From Frigoribacterium sp. PhB24 (GTDB lineage Bacteria > Actinomycetota > Actinomycetes > Actinomycetales > Microbacteriaceae), in contig NZ_RKIC01000014.1 in NCBI RefSeq assembly GCF_003755185.1, forward strand, positions 124,001-188,000: a stretch of DNA of 64,000 bases, read 5' to 3'. This document shows, piece by piece, positions 46,993-58,406 of this stretch. The notes beneath the pieces are model-generated. The model saw only the letters and a list, made by a program, of their open reading frames with translations, made no database searches and had not been told where the DNA came from. Every line of letters begins with the position of its first letter. Position 1 is the stretch's first letter. The translations under genes were made by a program, and so were the position numbers.

Positions 46993-47584
46993 CGTCGTCG
47001 ACCCGTACGTCGACCCGACCACGGGAGTCCTGAGGAACCTTGTGGGCGCGACCGATCGACGGTCGTTGGACGACGCCGAGGGTGCCCTCGCGTTCGCCCG
47101 GCTCGTGCAGCTCTCGGACCACGAGGCCCCGGGCACACGCGACCTGGCCGAGCTGTGCGGAATCCACCGGCACCTGTTCCAGGACGTGTACGACTGGGCC
47201 GGCACACCGCGCATCGTCGACATCCGCAAGAACGTCGCAGGTGCCGAGCACTTCCTGCCCTGGGCGATGATCGAGCGGGCATCGGCGTTCGCGTTCGACG
47301 AGCTGCGGGCCGACGATCACCTGCGCGGCATGGACAGGCCGCGGTTCGTCGAGAGGCTCGCCCACCACTTCGACGCGGTCAACTACATCCATCCGTTCCG
47401 CGAGGGCAACGGTCGGGCGCAGCGGGTGCTCTGGGGCCGGGTCGCCGAGACCGCCGGTCGGCGCCTCGACTGGCGCTCGATCGACTCCGCGACCAACGTC
47501 GCCGCCTGCCGTGCGGCGTCGGAACGCCAGGACTTCGAGCCTTTGATCGCTCTCTTCGACGACGTGGTCGTCGACGCGACGTGA
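46985..47584 (+). CDS. Fic-family toxin (AMPylase)
   Basis: 199 aa from a TTG start inside the antitoxin end. Active-site loop HPFREGNGRAQR at 136-147 matches HxFx(D/E)GNGRxxR: the His accepts and transfers AMP from ATP to a target protein. Class I Fic toxins modify DNA gyrase and topoisomerase IV in characterised cases; the target here is unknown. The antitoxin directly upstream should hold it inactive. Confidence 0.9.
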   Translation: MPDVVDPYVDPTTGVLRNLVGATDRRSLDDAEGALAFARLVQLSDHEAPGTRDLAELCGIHRHLFQDVYDWAGTPRIVDIRKNVAGAEHFLPWAMIERASAFAFDELRADDHLRGMDRPRFVERLAHHFDAVNYIHPFREGNGRAQRVLWGRVAETAGRRLDWRSIDSATNVAACRAASERQDFEPLIALFDDVVVDAT

Positions 47585-47631
47585 GTCGGCCGATGGGTTA
47601 GTGCCGGTGTAGACAAGGCTAAGTTGCCTTC

Positions 47632-48681
47632 ATGCGTCAAAGGGGTCAGTCCAACTTTCGTAAGAGGGGCTCGAAAGTCGGCTTATGGGTTCTAGGAGCT
47701 GGTGTTTACGTCGTCCTAGGAGCGCTTGCGCTTCTCTTCGGACCTCGATGGATAGTTGAGAACTTCGACCAGACCGCCGCCTCCAAGATCGATGCGGCGG
47801 CAATGACTGTTGCTGTGTCTGCTGCGCGACAGGCACTTCTTCTGGCTCTCGGTGGCGTCGTCGGTCTTGCGGGTGTGTTGGTGACCATTCAGCGTTTGCT
47901 CGTCGAAGTGGGTTCCGACGAGCGGGCAAGTCGTGAGCACGAACTACGCATCGATGAGAACCGTACGTCTAGATATGCGTCCGGCGTCGAACAGTTGGCA
48001 CATCCCGAGACGGACGTTCAACTAGGTGGCGTCTATGCCCTGGAACGCCTGGCGCGGGATTCTAGAGACGACCTCCCAGTCATCGAGCAAGTTCTCATGG
48101 CAACTATGAGACGTCGAGCCACGGAGCGCCGTGAAGCCAAGGGTCGGAATGAAGAGGGGCAGTACACGCCCTCTTGGCTGACGGAAGTCGAAGAGGCCAT
48201 TCTCCAAGTCTCACTCCGCTTGGGCCTCACGGGCTGTGACATCTCATTCGCGAATTTAGCTGAGAGGGACTTCTCGGGTAAGTCGCTGCCCAAAGCCGTC
48301 TTTTCTGGCTCGGTCCTTGACCGAGCCAATTTGTCCAACGCTTGGATGCCCGGCGCGCTCTTTTCAGGGGCCAGCCTCTCTCAGGCCAACCTCACGGGTG
48401 GTCGTTTTGATGGCGCCTCCCTAGCTAATGCTCACATCATGGAGACCAAATTGGACAACGCGTCGTTTAGAGGCAGCACAATCTCGTTCTTGACCTTCTA
48501 CCCACCTGAAGTTGCCTATTCAGATGACACGGGGCCTGACTTCAGTTTCAGCAAGTGGATTGACGAACCCGGTCCGCCTGATCATCTGGAGGAGCTTGCG
48601 GGAACAACTGCACACGATGTCGACATGCCGATGGCGATCCTGCACGAAACGCCCTCGAGGCGACGAGATCGAGACAAGTAG
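47632..48681 (+). CDS. Pentapeptide-repeat membrane protein, low GC
   Basis: 349 aa. Two membrane helices at about 16-38 and 67-90, a helical region (SRYASGVEQLAHPETDVQLG), then a C-terminal beta-helix of A(N/D)LSx-type pentapeptides from about 205 (CDISFANLAERDFSGKSLPK, SQANLTGGRFDGASLANAHI). GC content is clearly lower than its neighbours, and codons such as CTA, AGA and TTT are common, so it is probably acquired. Function unknown; related membrane pentapeptide proteins occur in mobile regions. Confidence 0.85.
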   Translation: MRQRGQSNFRKRGSKVGLWVLGAGVYVVLGALALLFGPRWIVENFDQTAASKIDAAAMTVAVSAARQALLLALGGVVGLAGVLVTIQRLLVEVGSDERASREHELRIDENRTSRYASGVEQLAHPETDVQLGGVYALERLARDSRDDLPVIEQVLMATMRRRATERREAKGRNEEGQYTPSWLTEVEEAILQVSLRLGLTGCDISFANLAERDFSGKSLPKAVFSGSVLDRANLSNAWMPGALFSGASLSQANLTGGRFDGASLANAHIMETKLDNASFRGSTISFLTFYPPEVAYSDDTGPDFSFSKWIDEPGPPDHLEELAGTTAHDVDMPMAILHETPSRRRDRDK

Positions 48682-48690
48682 TCACCACCA

Positions 48691-48748
48691 CGCCACGATG
48701 TGGACACCGCGCCACGATTAAATGTGGCGTGGTGACCAGAACGTGGCG
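48691..48748. repeat. 58-nt palindromic element, copy 2 (family F)
   Basis: Same length and layout as 15092-15149: starts CGCCACGATGTGGACA, centre CGCCACGATTAAATGTGGCG, ends AACGTGGCG. Marks the right edge of the low-GC segment, 33 bp before ppc. Confidence 0.85.
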
Positions 48749-48781
48749 TCATACATCGCCCGGGTCGTCCAAGATGGTGCG

Positions 48782-51496
<2,715 letters not shown>

Positions 51497-51561
51497 GCCC
51501 GGGCGGGTCGATGCGGCCCGCCGCGCGGGGCCCGCCTCCCGCGCCTGGGCGTGGCGGTAGT

Positions 51562-51573
51562 CTACACGTGTAG
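51562..51573. promoter_or_regulatory. LacI-type operator upstream of oxidoreductase
   Basis: CTACACGTGTAG, a perfect 12-bp palindrome with central CG, 189 bp before the oxidoreductase start and in the same transcription unit as a LacI gene. Likely self-regulation; inferred from shape and context. Confidence 0.6.
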
Positions 51574-51761
51574 CGAACTCACGGCAGCGAGCAGGCCGAG
51601 GCACTCGCAACGTGTGCCGGGAGCTGCACCGTCACTGTTGTCACGAGTAGATCCCTCGTGCCAGACTCCGGTGCACGGCGTCGCCGACGATGCCCACCAC
51701 GGTCGGGTCGGCGCGCCATCCGCACCCACCGGGCAGTGTTGCTCACATCGAAAGGTCAGCC

Positions 51762-53012
51762 ATGGTTTCCCTCGGGATCGTCGGCGCCGGGCAATTCGCC
51801 GGCCAGTTCGCCACCCTCTTCAAGGTCCACCCCGACGTCGACCGGGTCGTCGTCACCGACCTGCTGCGCGAACGGGCCGACGAGCTCGTCGAGCGTGAGG
51901 GACTCGACGGTGCCGTCGACTCGTTCGAGGCGTTGCTCGAGACCGACGTCGACGCGGTCGCCCTCTTCACACAGCGCTGGACGCACGGCCCGCTCGTGGT
52001 GCAGGCCCTCCGTGCCGGCAAGCATGTCTACTCGGCCGTCCCGATGGCGATCGCCGAGGACGAGATCGCCGCGATCATCGATGCCGTCCGCGAGACCGGC
52101 CTCACCTACATGATGGGCGAGACCAGCTACTACAACCCGGCGACCGTCTTCGCCCGCAAGAAGGCCGACGAGGGCGCCTTCGGCCGCGTCTTCTACGCCG
52201 AGGGCGACTACGTCCACGACATGGACCTGGGCTTCTACGCCGCCTACCAGTACAGCGGCGGAGCCGACTGGAAGCGCACGGCCAGCTACCCCCCGATGCA
52301 CTACCCGACGCACTCGATCGGCGGGGTCCTCGGGGCGATCCCCGGGCACGCGGTCAGCGTCAGCTGCATCGGGGTGCGCGACGACCGCGGCGACGGTGTC
52401 TTCGATCGCGAGGTCAGCCAGTTCGGAAACGACTTCTCGAACGCCAGCGCCCTGTTCGAGCTCGACAACGGCGGCGTGATGCGCATCAACGAGATGCGTC
52501 GCGTCGGGTACCCGTCGCACATCAGGGAGTCGCGGTTCCGCTACTTCGGCACCGAGGCCAGCTTCGAGCAGCTCGCCACGATCAGCCTCTGGCAAGACAA
52601 AGAGGACGTGACCGACGTCACCGCCGACCTCACGACGCTGCCCAGCATGCCGCTCGACGACCCCTCGTTGGCCCACGTCGCCCCCGAGCTGCGCGAGGCC
52701 TTCGTCTCGGGTCACGCGCCCGTGCACGACGTCGACCGCCTGCCCGAGGTCTACCACGGCATGCCGAGCGGCCACGAGGGCAGCCACCACTTCTTGGTGG
52801 ACGACTTCGTCCGGGCGGTCGTCGACGGCACCCTCCCCCCGGTGAACGCGTGGGTCGCGGCCCGCTACACGCTGCCCGGCATCGTGGCGCACCGCTCGGC
52901 CCTGCAGGGAGGCGAGCGCCTGACGGTCCCCGACTTCGGGGACGCCCCGGCCGAGCTGCCGACGCCGGCGACGTCCGAGCCCACGGCTACGATGGCCACG
53001 GGCTCCCACTGA
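51762..53012 (+). CDS. Gfo/Idh/MocA family oxidoreductase
   Basis: 416 aa NAD(P)-dependent sugar or inositol dehydrogenase type. GIVGAGQFAGQF is the Rossmann nucleotide loop (about 4-15), KHVYSAVPMA the EKP-like catalytic strand and SYYNPATVFARKK the active-site segment. The AAAGG box precedes the ATG. Followed by a LacI gene, 52 bp on; so a sugar-responsive unit is likely. Substrate unknown. Confidence 0.9.
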   Translation: MVSLGIVGAGQFAGQFATLFKVHPDVDRVVVTDLLRERADELVEREGLDGAVDSFEALLETDVDAVALFTQRWTHGPLVVQALRAGKHVYSAVPMAIAEDEIAAIIDAVRETGLTYMMGETSYYNPATVFARKKADEGAFGRVFYAEGDYVHDMDLGFYAAYQYSGGADWKRTASYPPMHYPTHSIGGVLGAIPGHAVSVSCIGVRDDRGDGVFDREVSQFGNDFSNASALFELDNGGVMRINEMRRVGYPSHIRESRFRYFGTEASFEQLATISLWQDKEDVTDVTADLTTLPSMPLDDPSLAHVAPELREAFVSGHAPVHDVDRLPEVYHGMPSGHEGSHHFLVDDFVRAVVDGTLPPVNAWVAARYTLPGIVAHRSALQGGERLTVPDFGDAPAELPTPATSEPTATMATGSH

Positions 53013-53064
53013 CCGACGCGGCGTCGGCCGTCCTGACGGGGCCGGGCACGGGGAGGCGGCACGC

Positions 53065-54096
53065 ATGACGTCGTCGGCACCCCCTCCGCACGGCCAGGTC
53101 ACCCGGTCCGACGTCGCCCGGTACGCCGGTGTCTCGACGGCCGTCGTCAGCTACGTCGTGAACGCCGGTCCCCGGCCGGTCGCCGAGGCCACGGCGACGC
53201 GGGTGCGAGAGGCGATCCGGGTCCTGGGGTACCGCCCCAACGCGAGCGCCCGGGCTCTGCGCACCGGCTCGACCCGCATGCTCGGTCTGGTCGTACCCGA
53301 GATCGGCAACCCGTTGTTCGCCGAGCTCGCCGTCGCCGTCGAGCAGACCGCCGCCCGGCTCGGGTATGCGGTGCTGCTCGTCAACAGCGAGAGCGACCCG
53401 CGCCTCGAACGACATCTGATCCAGTCGCTCGTGGCGCGGCAGGTCGACGGCATCATGCTCAGCACCGTCCAGTACGGGTCGGCCGTCGTCGACCTCTCGT
53501 CCCTCGCGGTGCCCGCCGTGCTGCTCAACACGTTCGAGGGCCGGCAGGGTGTCGAGACGGTGGGCGTCGACGCCCGCGCCGGGGCGAGAGCCGGAGTCGA
53601 GCACCTGATCGGGCACGGCCACGACCGCGTCGCCCTGATCATCGGCGACTCCGGCGAAGGCGTCGAGGCCCGAGAGCAGGGCTGGCTCGACGCCACCCGG
53701 GCGGGCGGGCTGGACGACGGCCCTCTCGTGCGTACGTCGTTCACCCGGCGAGGCGGTTACGACGCGGCCACGAGGCTCTTCTCCGGCCCTCGGCCCCCGT
53801 CGGCGCTGTTCGCCAGCTCGGACCTCCAGGCCGTCGGCGCGCTCCGCGCCCTCGACGAACTCGGCCTCCGAGTGCCCGACGACGTCGCCGTCGTCTGCTT
53901 CGACGGCACGGACGCAGCCGACTTCGCCACCCCCCAGCTCTCGACCGTCCGTCAACCGGTCGAACGGATGGCCGACGAGGCCGTCCTCCGCCTGGTCACC
54001 CCCCGCGAGGGCGGGCCCCCGCGCCACTCCTCGTTCGTCCCCGAGCTGCGCACCGGCCGATCGTGCGGCTGCCCGGCCCGACCCCTCGACGCCTGA
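53065..54096 (+). CDS. LacI family transcriptional regulator
   Basis: 343 aa. N-terminal HTH TRSDVARYAGVSTAVVSYVV with hinge YRPNASARALRTGSTRMLGL, then a periplasmic-binding-like effector domain (LLVNSESDPRLERH, RVALIIGDSGEGVEAREQGW, LFASSDLQAVGALRALDELG). Probably binds the CTACACGTGTAG site upstream of the oxidoreductase gene. Effector sugar unknown. Confidence 0.93.
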   Translation: MTSSAPPPHGQVTRSDVARYAGVSTAVVSYVVNAGPRPVAEATATRVREAIRVLGYRPNASARALRTGSTRMLGLVVPEIGNPLFAELAVAVEQTAARLGYAVLLVNSESDPRLERHLIQSLVARQVDGIMLSTVQYGSAVVDLSSLAVPAVLLNTFEGRQGVETVGVDARAGARAGVEHLIGHGHDRVALIIGDSGEGVEAREQGWLDATRAGGLDDGPLVRTSFTRRGGYDAATRLFSGPRPPSALFASSDLQAVGALRALDELGLRVPDDVAVVCFDGTDAADFATPQLSTVRQPVERMADEAVLRLVTPREGGPPRHSSFVPELRTGRSCGCPARPLDA

Positions 54097-54171
54097 CCTG
54101 CGCCGGCCGCCGCGCGGCTGCGCATCGCACCACCGGCCGAGCGGCGGCAGGGGGGGGGCACGAGGTGCCGA

Positions 54172-54216
54172 GCAGGAGGCGCAGGGCGGCTACGCGACCC
54201 GGCTCGCGCCTCCTGC
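54172..54216. terminator. Hairpin with inverted 14-mer cores
   Basis: GCAGGAGGCGC / GCGCCTCCTGC arms (54172-54182, 54206-54216) around 23 nt, between convergent LacI and SDR genes. The arms are the core of the dispersed 14-mer in opposite orientation. A G9 run lies at 54150-54158. Confidence 0.6.
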
Positions 54217-54249
54217 GTCCCCGGTCCGTCGGCAGGGCGGGGCGGCCGG

Positions 54250-55248
54250 TCAGGCGAGCAGCTGCTCGCTGAGCGCCCACAGGCGGTCGGACTGCTCGGG
54301 GTCGAGGGCGTAGTCCTTGACGCCGCGACCCCGGGCGTCCTCGCGGAACGGCTCGGCCTCGGCGACGTCCTCGAAGTAGTGGGCCCCGACCCCCTCGACG
54401 AGCGGGTGGACGGCCACGAAGACCGACGTCGCGGCCCCCTGCTGGGTGGACTTGAAGGCCGGGTTGGGGGTGCCGTCCTCGTCGATCCAGCCACGGTCGA
54501 GCATCTCCTGCTTGGGCAGGTGGCGCTGCAGCGGCGTCAGGATGCCGCCCGGGTGCACGGCGTTCGCCAGCACGCCATCGTCGGCCCACCGCTGCGTGAC
54601 GCCGACGGCGAAGAGCGCGTTCGCCGTCTTGGACTGCCCGTACGCCGACCACGGGTCGTACTCGCGACGCTCGAACATCACGTCGTCGAACACGACCGGC
54701 GAGAAGTGGTGTCCGGTCGAGCTGAGCGACACGACTCGCGACGGGGTGCCCGAGACCTGTGCGCCCTCGACCAGGGCGTCGCGGAGCGCGTTCGCGAGGG
54801 CGAAGTGACCGAGGTGGTTGTTGCTGAACTGCAGCTCCCAGCCCTCGGGGGTGCGGGTCTCGGGCGTGGCCATGATGCCCGCGTTGTCGATCAGCACGTC
54901 GAGCGGGCCCTGCCACGCGTCGGCGAAGGCCTGCAGGGTGTCGCGCTTCTCGAGGTCGAGGATCGCGGCGCGCACGGTGCCCTGGGCGGCGCCGGTGCCG
55001 GCGCCGGTGCCGGCCGCCTGGCTCGTGGCCGTGCTGGCGCGGATGTCGGCGACGGCCTGCTCGCCCTGCTCGGGGCGGCGCACGGCCAGGGTCACGTCGG
55101 CCCCGGCGGCGACGAGGGAGCGGGCGGTCTCGATGCCGATCCCGGACGCCGCGCCGGTCACGACGATGCGCCTGCCGGTCAGGTCGAGGCCGTCGACGAC
55201 CTCGTTCGCGGTGGTGGCGGCACGGAAGGGGGTGGTGATGCGAGTCAT
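54250..55248 (-). CDS. SDR-family oxidoreductase (retinol-dehydrogenase-like)
   Basis: 332 aa. GAASGIGIETA is the dinucleotide loop, NNAGIMATP-type segment (DNAGIMATPETRTPEGWELQ), NNHLGHFALANAL, catalytic SLSSTGHH and YGQSKTANALF (Tyr-x-x-x-Lys). A 25-residue Ala/Gly/Thr insert (about 82-107) is a GCCGGTGCCG-type repeat and atypical. ATG at 55248. Substrate unknown. Confidence 0.92.
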   Translation of the reverse strand: MTRITTPFRAATTANEVVDGLDLTGRRIVVTGAASGIGIETARSLVAAGADVTLAVRRPEQGEQAVADIRASTATSQAAGTGAGTGAAQGTVRAAILDLEKRDTLQAFADAWQGPLDVLIDNAGIMATPETRTPEGWELQFSNNHLGHFALANALRDALVEGAQVSGTPSRVVSLSSTGHHFSPVVFDDVMFERREYDPWSAYGQSKTANALFAVGVTQRWADDGVLANAVHPGGILTPLQRHLPKQEMLDRGWIDEDGTPNPAFKSTQQGAATSVFVAVHPLVEGVGAHYFEDVAEAEPFREDARGRGVKDYALDPEQSDRLWALSEQLLA

Positions 55249-55296
55249 GCGGTCGACGGTACGCCCGAGGCCGGTGGCAGCCGTCCGGGCGGGCGG

Positions 55297-55390
55297 ATCG
55301 CGACCGGCACCGCGCCTCCCGGGTGCGTAAATCGCGACCGGCACCGCGCCTCCCGGATGCGCAAATCGCGACCGGCACCGCGCCTCCCGG
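55297..55390. repeat. 34-bp tandem repeat, three copies
   Basis: ATCGCGACCGGCACCGCGCC plus TCCCGG at 55297-55322, 55331-55356 and 55365-55390; period 34 bp with (A/G)TGCG(T/C)AA spacers. Each contains the CACCGCGCCTCC form of the short GC motif. Confidence 0.9.
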
Positions 55391-55480
55391 CGTGCCGAAC
55401 CCGACCAGCGCCGCACGACACGCCGCTCGATCGACCGCGAAAGCGTCCTCGGCGACCCCAGTCGTCGCGAATTGCACACC
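55391..55480. repeat. Composite repeat block shared with 45864-45951
   Basis: Starts CGTGCCGAACCCGACCAG, then CGCCGCACGACACGCCGCTC, ends GTCGCGAATTGCACACC. Followed by CGCACACCCGGGCGGGGCG in two direct copies (to about 55514). Confidence 0.8.
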
Positions 55481-55539
55481 CGGGCGGGGCGCCGGCGCAC
55501 ACCCGGGCGGGGCGCACACAGGGTGGGGGCGGGGCGGAC

Positions 55540-56166
55540 TCAGGCGGCGCGGCGGGCCCGTCGCGTCCGGACGAGCGCCGCGGCGTAGAGCACGGCCGCC
55601 ACCCAGTGGCCGACGAGGCCGGCCCAGAGCACGACGAGGCCGATCGTGCGACCGACGGCACCGGCGTCGGCGAGCGGGGTGGACGCCGCGCTCGACGACC
55701 CGCCGAACTGGTCCACGACCGCCGACGCGACCAGCACGAGCAGCAGCCCGACGAAGATCAGCGCCGTCCGGATCTTGCCGACCCACGTCACCGGGAACGA
55801 CGCCCCGGCCAGCACGAACAGGGCGTAGGCGCTGAGCAGCAGGTCGGGCACGAGCAGCAACGGCAGCACCGGCCAGGGCACGAGCCCCCCGGCGACGAAG
55901 GCGATGACGACCACGATCACGGTGACGCGGTCGGCCACCGGATCGAGCCACTTGCCGAGCTCGGAGGTCGTGTTCGTCCGGCGGGCGATGAACCCGTCGA
56001 GGAAGTCGGTGACGAAGACGACCGCGATGACGACCATCGCCGACCAGTAGTGCTGCCCCACGATCAGCACCAGGAACACCGGCAGCAGCAGCAGACGGGC
56101 CGCCGAGATGGCGTTCGGCACGGTGCGCCACTCGTCCTGACGGAACAGCTTGTCGACGAGCGTCAC
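55540..56166 (-). CDS. CDP-alcohol phosphatidyltransferase (PgsA-like)
   Basis: 208 aa with about six membrane helices. The CDP-alcohol motif is DGFIARRTNTTSELGKWLDP followed by VAD, i.e. D-G-x2-A-R-x8-G-x3-D-x3-D complete. Makes phosphatidylglycerol phosphate or a related phospholipid from CDP-diacylglycerol. GTG start at 56166 after GAGGGGG; an ATG at 56211 would add 15 residues. Which alcohol it uses (glycerol-3-phosphate or other) is not settled. Confidence 0.88.
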   Translation of the reverse strand: MTLVDKLFRQDEWRTVPNAISAARLLLLPVFLVLIVGQHYWSAMVVIAVVFVTDFLDGFIARRTNTTSELGKWLDPVADRVTVIVVVIAFVAGGLVPWPVLPLLLVPDLLLSAYALFVLAGASFPVTWVGKIRTALIFVGLLLVLVASAVVDQFGGSSSAASTPLADAGAVGRTIGLVVLWAGLVGHWVAAVLYAAALVRTRRARRAA

Positions 56167-56223
56167 GAGGCCCCCTCTGCACGGTCGCGCGGACTGTCGG
56201 TGCGGTCGCACCGATCACACCCG

Positions 56224-56237
56224 AGGAGGCGCGGCTC
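56224..56237 (-). repeat. 3'-end 14-mer motif variant, after HhH gene
   Basis: GAGCCGCGCCTCCT on the minus strand, 60 nt after the stop of the HhH-protein gene; also lies upstream of pgsA. Confidence 0.65.
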
Positions 56238-56297
56238 GAGCCCCCGAGATCGTCTCGAGTCTACGGGTGCCCTGATCCCGGCCCGAGAACACCGTGG

Positions 56298-56732
56298 TCA
56301 GGCGGTGCCGTAGACCGCGTCGGGCAGCTCGCGCGTGAAGATCTCGGCGGTCTTCGGGCCGACGCCCTTGAGGTCGGTGAGGCGGCGGGTCAGCTCGGTC
56401 CGGTCGGCCGACGACCGCACGAGGTGGTTCACCGACCCCCAGTCGGCGTCGACGCGGCCCATGACCTCGTGCAGTTCGTCGCTCATCACGTGGTCGATGC
56501 GGGCGTAGCCGGCCTCGTCGAGCAGCCGCCGCAGCCCCTCGTGGTCACGCTCGGCGAAGCGGGCGGGGCTGGTCAGCCCGTGGTCGATCAGCACCTGGTA
56601 GGTGTCGGCGGCGACGCCCTGCTGCACGGGCCGGCCGAACAGCACGCTCGCGAGCAACCAGCGGTACAGCTGCTGCGGCGCCCCCTCGCTCACGTCGATC
56701 CCGAGGTCGGACGGGTGCTTCACGTCGCTCAT
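56298..56732 (-). CDS. Helix-hairpin-helix DNA-binding protein, 144 aa
   Basis: Contains LKGVGPKTAEIFTREL, a helix-hairpin-helix of the endonuclease III/DNA glycosylase type, in the C-terminal third; the N-half (APQQLYRWLLASVLFGRPVQ) is helical. The catalytic Asp/Lys pattern of EndoIII and a [4Fe-4S] cluster are absent, so enzyme activity is doubtful. Small actinobacterial homologues are of unknown function. Confidence 0.78.
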   Translation of the reverse strand: MSDVKHPSDLGIDVSEGAPQQLYRWLLASVLFGRPVQQGVAADTYQVLIDHGLTSPARFAERDHEGLRRLLDEAGYARIDHVMSDELHEVMGRVDADWGSVNHLVRSSADRTELTRRLTDLKGVGPKTAEIFTRELPDAVYGTA

Positions 56733-56771
56733 GCCGTCCTGTCTACGCCCGGTGCGCGGCGCGGGTGACGC

Positions 56772-56785
56772 GACCCGCGCCTCCT
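56772..56785 (+). repeat. 14-mer motif between HhH and ene-reductase genes
   Basis: GACCCGCGCCTCCT on the plus strand. Both neighbouring genes are on the minus strand, so this copy is in the opposite orientation to the usual 3'-end rule. Confidence 0.75.
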
Positions 56786-56835
56786 CGGCTCGCCCCGGGC
56801 GCCGGATACCGCCCGGACCGGCCCCACGACGACGA

Positions 56836-56891
56836 ACCCCGTTCCGTGCGAGGAACCACGATGGAACGTGGTTCGTCGCACGGAACGGGGT
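56836..56891. terminator. Long hairpin after ene-reductase gene
   Basis: 25-bp arms (56836-56860, 56867-56891) with one mismatch, loop ATGGAA; arms start ACCCCGTTCCGTGCGAGG. Same architecture as families A-C but a different sequence. 19 bp downstream of the ene-reductase stop; no T-tract. Confidence 0.75.
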
Positions 56892-56910
56892 CCGCGGCGC
56901 GGGCGACCGA

Positions 56911-57996
56911 CTAGCGGTCGGCGTGCTGCAGCGTCGGGTAGTCGGTGTAGCCCTCGGCGCCGGCCGCGTAGAACGTGGCGGGGTTCGGCTCGTTGACCTC
57001 GTGGTCGCCCTGCCAGCGCTCGACGAGGTCGGGGTTGGCGATGGCGAACCGACCGACGGCGACGGCGTCGGCCTGGCTGTCCGCGACCTCGGCGATCGCC
57101 TCGTCGCGCGTCGTGATCTGACCGAAGCCGCTGTTGGCGATGAAGGCGCCGCCGAAGCGCGTGCGGAGGTCCTGCACGAGCTCGCCGCGCAGGTCGGCCT
57201 GCAGCACGCTGAGGTAGGCGAGGCCGAGCGGGGCGAGGCCCTCGACGAGCGCACGGTAGACGGCGGTCACGTCGGCGACGTCGGTCTCGACGACGTCCTG
57301 GATGTTGTGCATGGGCGACAGACGGATGCCGACGCGGCCGGCACCGATGGCCTCGGCCACGGCGGTCGCGGTCTCGATCGCGAGACGGGCGCGGTTCTCG
57401 GGGGTTCCGCCGTACTCGTCGGTGCGGACGTTCGACACGGGCGAGAGGAACTCGTGCAGCAGGTAGCCGTTGGCGCTGTGGATCTCGACGCCGTCGAGCC
57501 CGGCCTCGAGCACGGCACGCTTCGACGCGGCGACGATGTCGGCCGTGACCTGGTGCACCTCGTCGGTGGTGAGGGCGTGCGGCACGGGGAAGTCGACCTT
57601 GCCGGCGGCGGTGTGCACCTGGCCGTCGATGGCGACGGCGCTGGGGGCGACGATGCGGTCGGTGCGGGTGATGTCGGTGTGCGAGACGCGACCGCCGTGC
57701 ATGACCTGCATGACGATGGTACCGCCCTCGGCGTGGACGGCGTCGGCGACGCGCTTCCAGCCGGCCACCTGCTCGTCGGTGACGATGCCGGGCTGGCCGT
57801 CGTAGGCCTTGGACTCCTGCGAGGGCCAGGTGCCCTCGGTCGTGATCAGACCGAAGGAGGCGCGCTGACGGTAGTGCTCCACCACGACGTCGCCCGGAAC
57901 GCCGTCGTCGCCGGAGCGGAGACGGGTGAGGGGTGCCATGACGACGCGGTTGCGCAGCTCGAGCTGGCCGAAGGTGGCGGGAGAGAAGAGGTCCAA
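56911..57996 (-). CDS. Alkene reductase (Old Yellow Enzyme family)
   Basis: 361 aa FMN enzyme. N-terminal FSPATFGQLELRNRVVMAPL; the catalytic H-x-x-N is in EIHSANGYLLHEFLSP, and IRLSPMHN and AVGRFAIANPDLVER form the FMN phosphate site. Reduces activated C=C bonds with NAD(P)H, as in NemA/XenA-type enzymes. The start is TTG at 57996 with GAAGGACC ahead; no better start is seen. Its frame stays open upstream through a likely MFS remnant. Confidence 0.9.
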   Translation of the reverse strand: MDLFSPATFGQLELRNRVVMAPLTRLRSGDDGVPGDVVVEHYRQRASFGLITTEGTWPSQESKAYDGQPGIVTDEQVAGWKRVADAVHAEGGTIVMQVMHGGRVSHTDITRTDRIVAPSAVAIDGQVHTAAGKVDFPVPHALTTDEVHQVTADIVAASKRAVLEAGLDGVEIHSANGYLLHEFLSPVSNVRTDEYGGTPENRARLAIETATAVAEAIGAGRVGIRLSPMHNIQDVVETDVADVTAVYRALVEGLAPLGLAYLSVLQADLRGELVQDLRTRFGGAFIANSGFGQITTRDEAIAEVADSQADAVAVGRFAIANPDLVERWQGDHEVNEPNPATFYAAGAEGYTDYPTLQHADR

Positions 57997-58079
57997 GGGT
58001 GGTCCTTCCGAACGGTGGGGCGCCCTCGGGCGGGGGCACTCGTGAGGCAACCCGGCGGTTGCACGCTGCATTCCCCGGG

Positions 58080-58166
58080 GTCTCGCGCGGCCGAGGCTCG
58101 CCGCGAGCAGGGCGGCGAGCGCGGCCACGGTCAGAGCCGCACCGTATCCTGCCGGCGCCCCGGATC
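58080..58166 (-). pseudogene. Possible C-terminal remnant of a transporter
   Basis: In the frame upstream of the ene-reductase start the sequence encodes AGYGAALTVAALAALLAASL, followed by GRARPRG: a last membrane helix and basic tail, as at MFS C-termini. No upstream part exists in the window. The accessory segment begins just beyond, so this may be the end of a gene replaced by it. Confidence 0.3.
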
Positions 58167-58406
58167 GACACCGGTCTCGCGCTCGTCGCCGTCGGCACGG
58201 CGCTGAGGGAGCGTCCTGGAACCAAGATTCAGATATCGCCGTCGCCACAGGAAGTAAGAGCCCGACAGGCCTAACTCGATTGAACTCTGCATATCAGATA
58301 GCACCTGACCGGAGCAAGAACCTCTCGGCCGATTGAGCCGCACCCATACCAACTGTCATCCTCGGACTGCGCATTCGCGCCAGGGCAAAACAATGAGGAG
58401 ATCACG

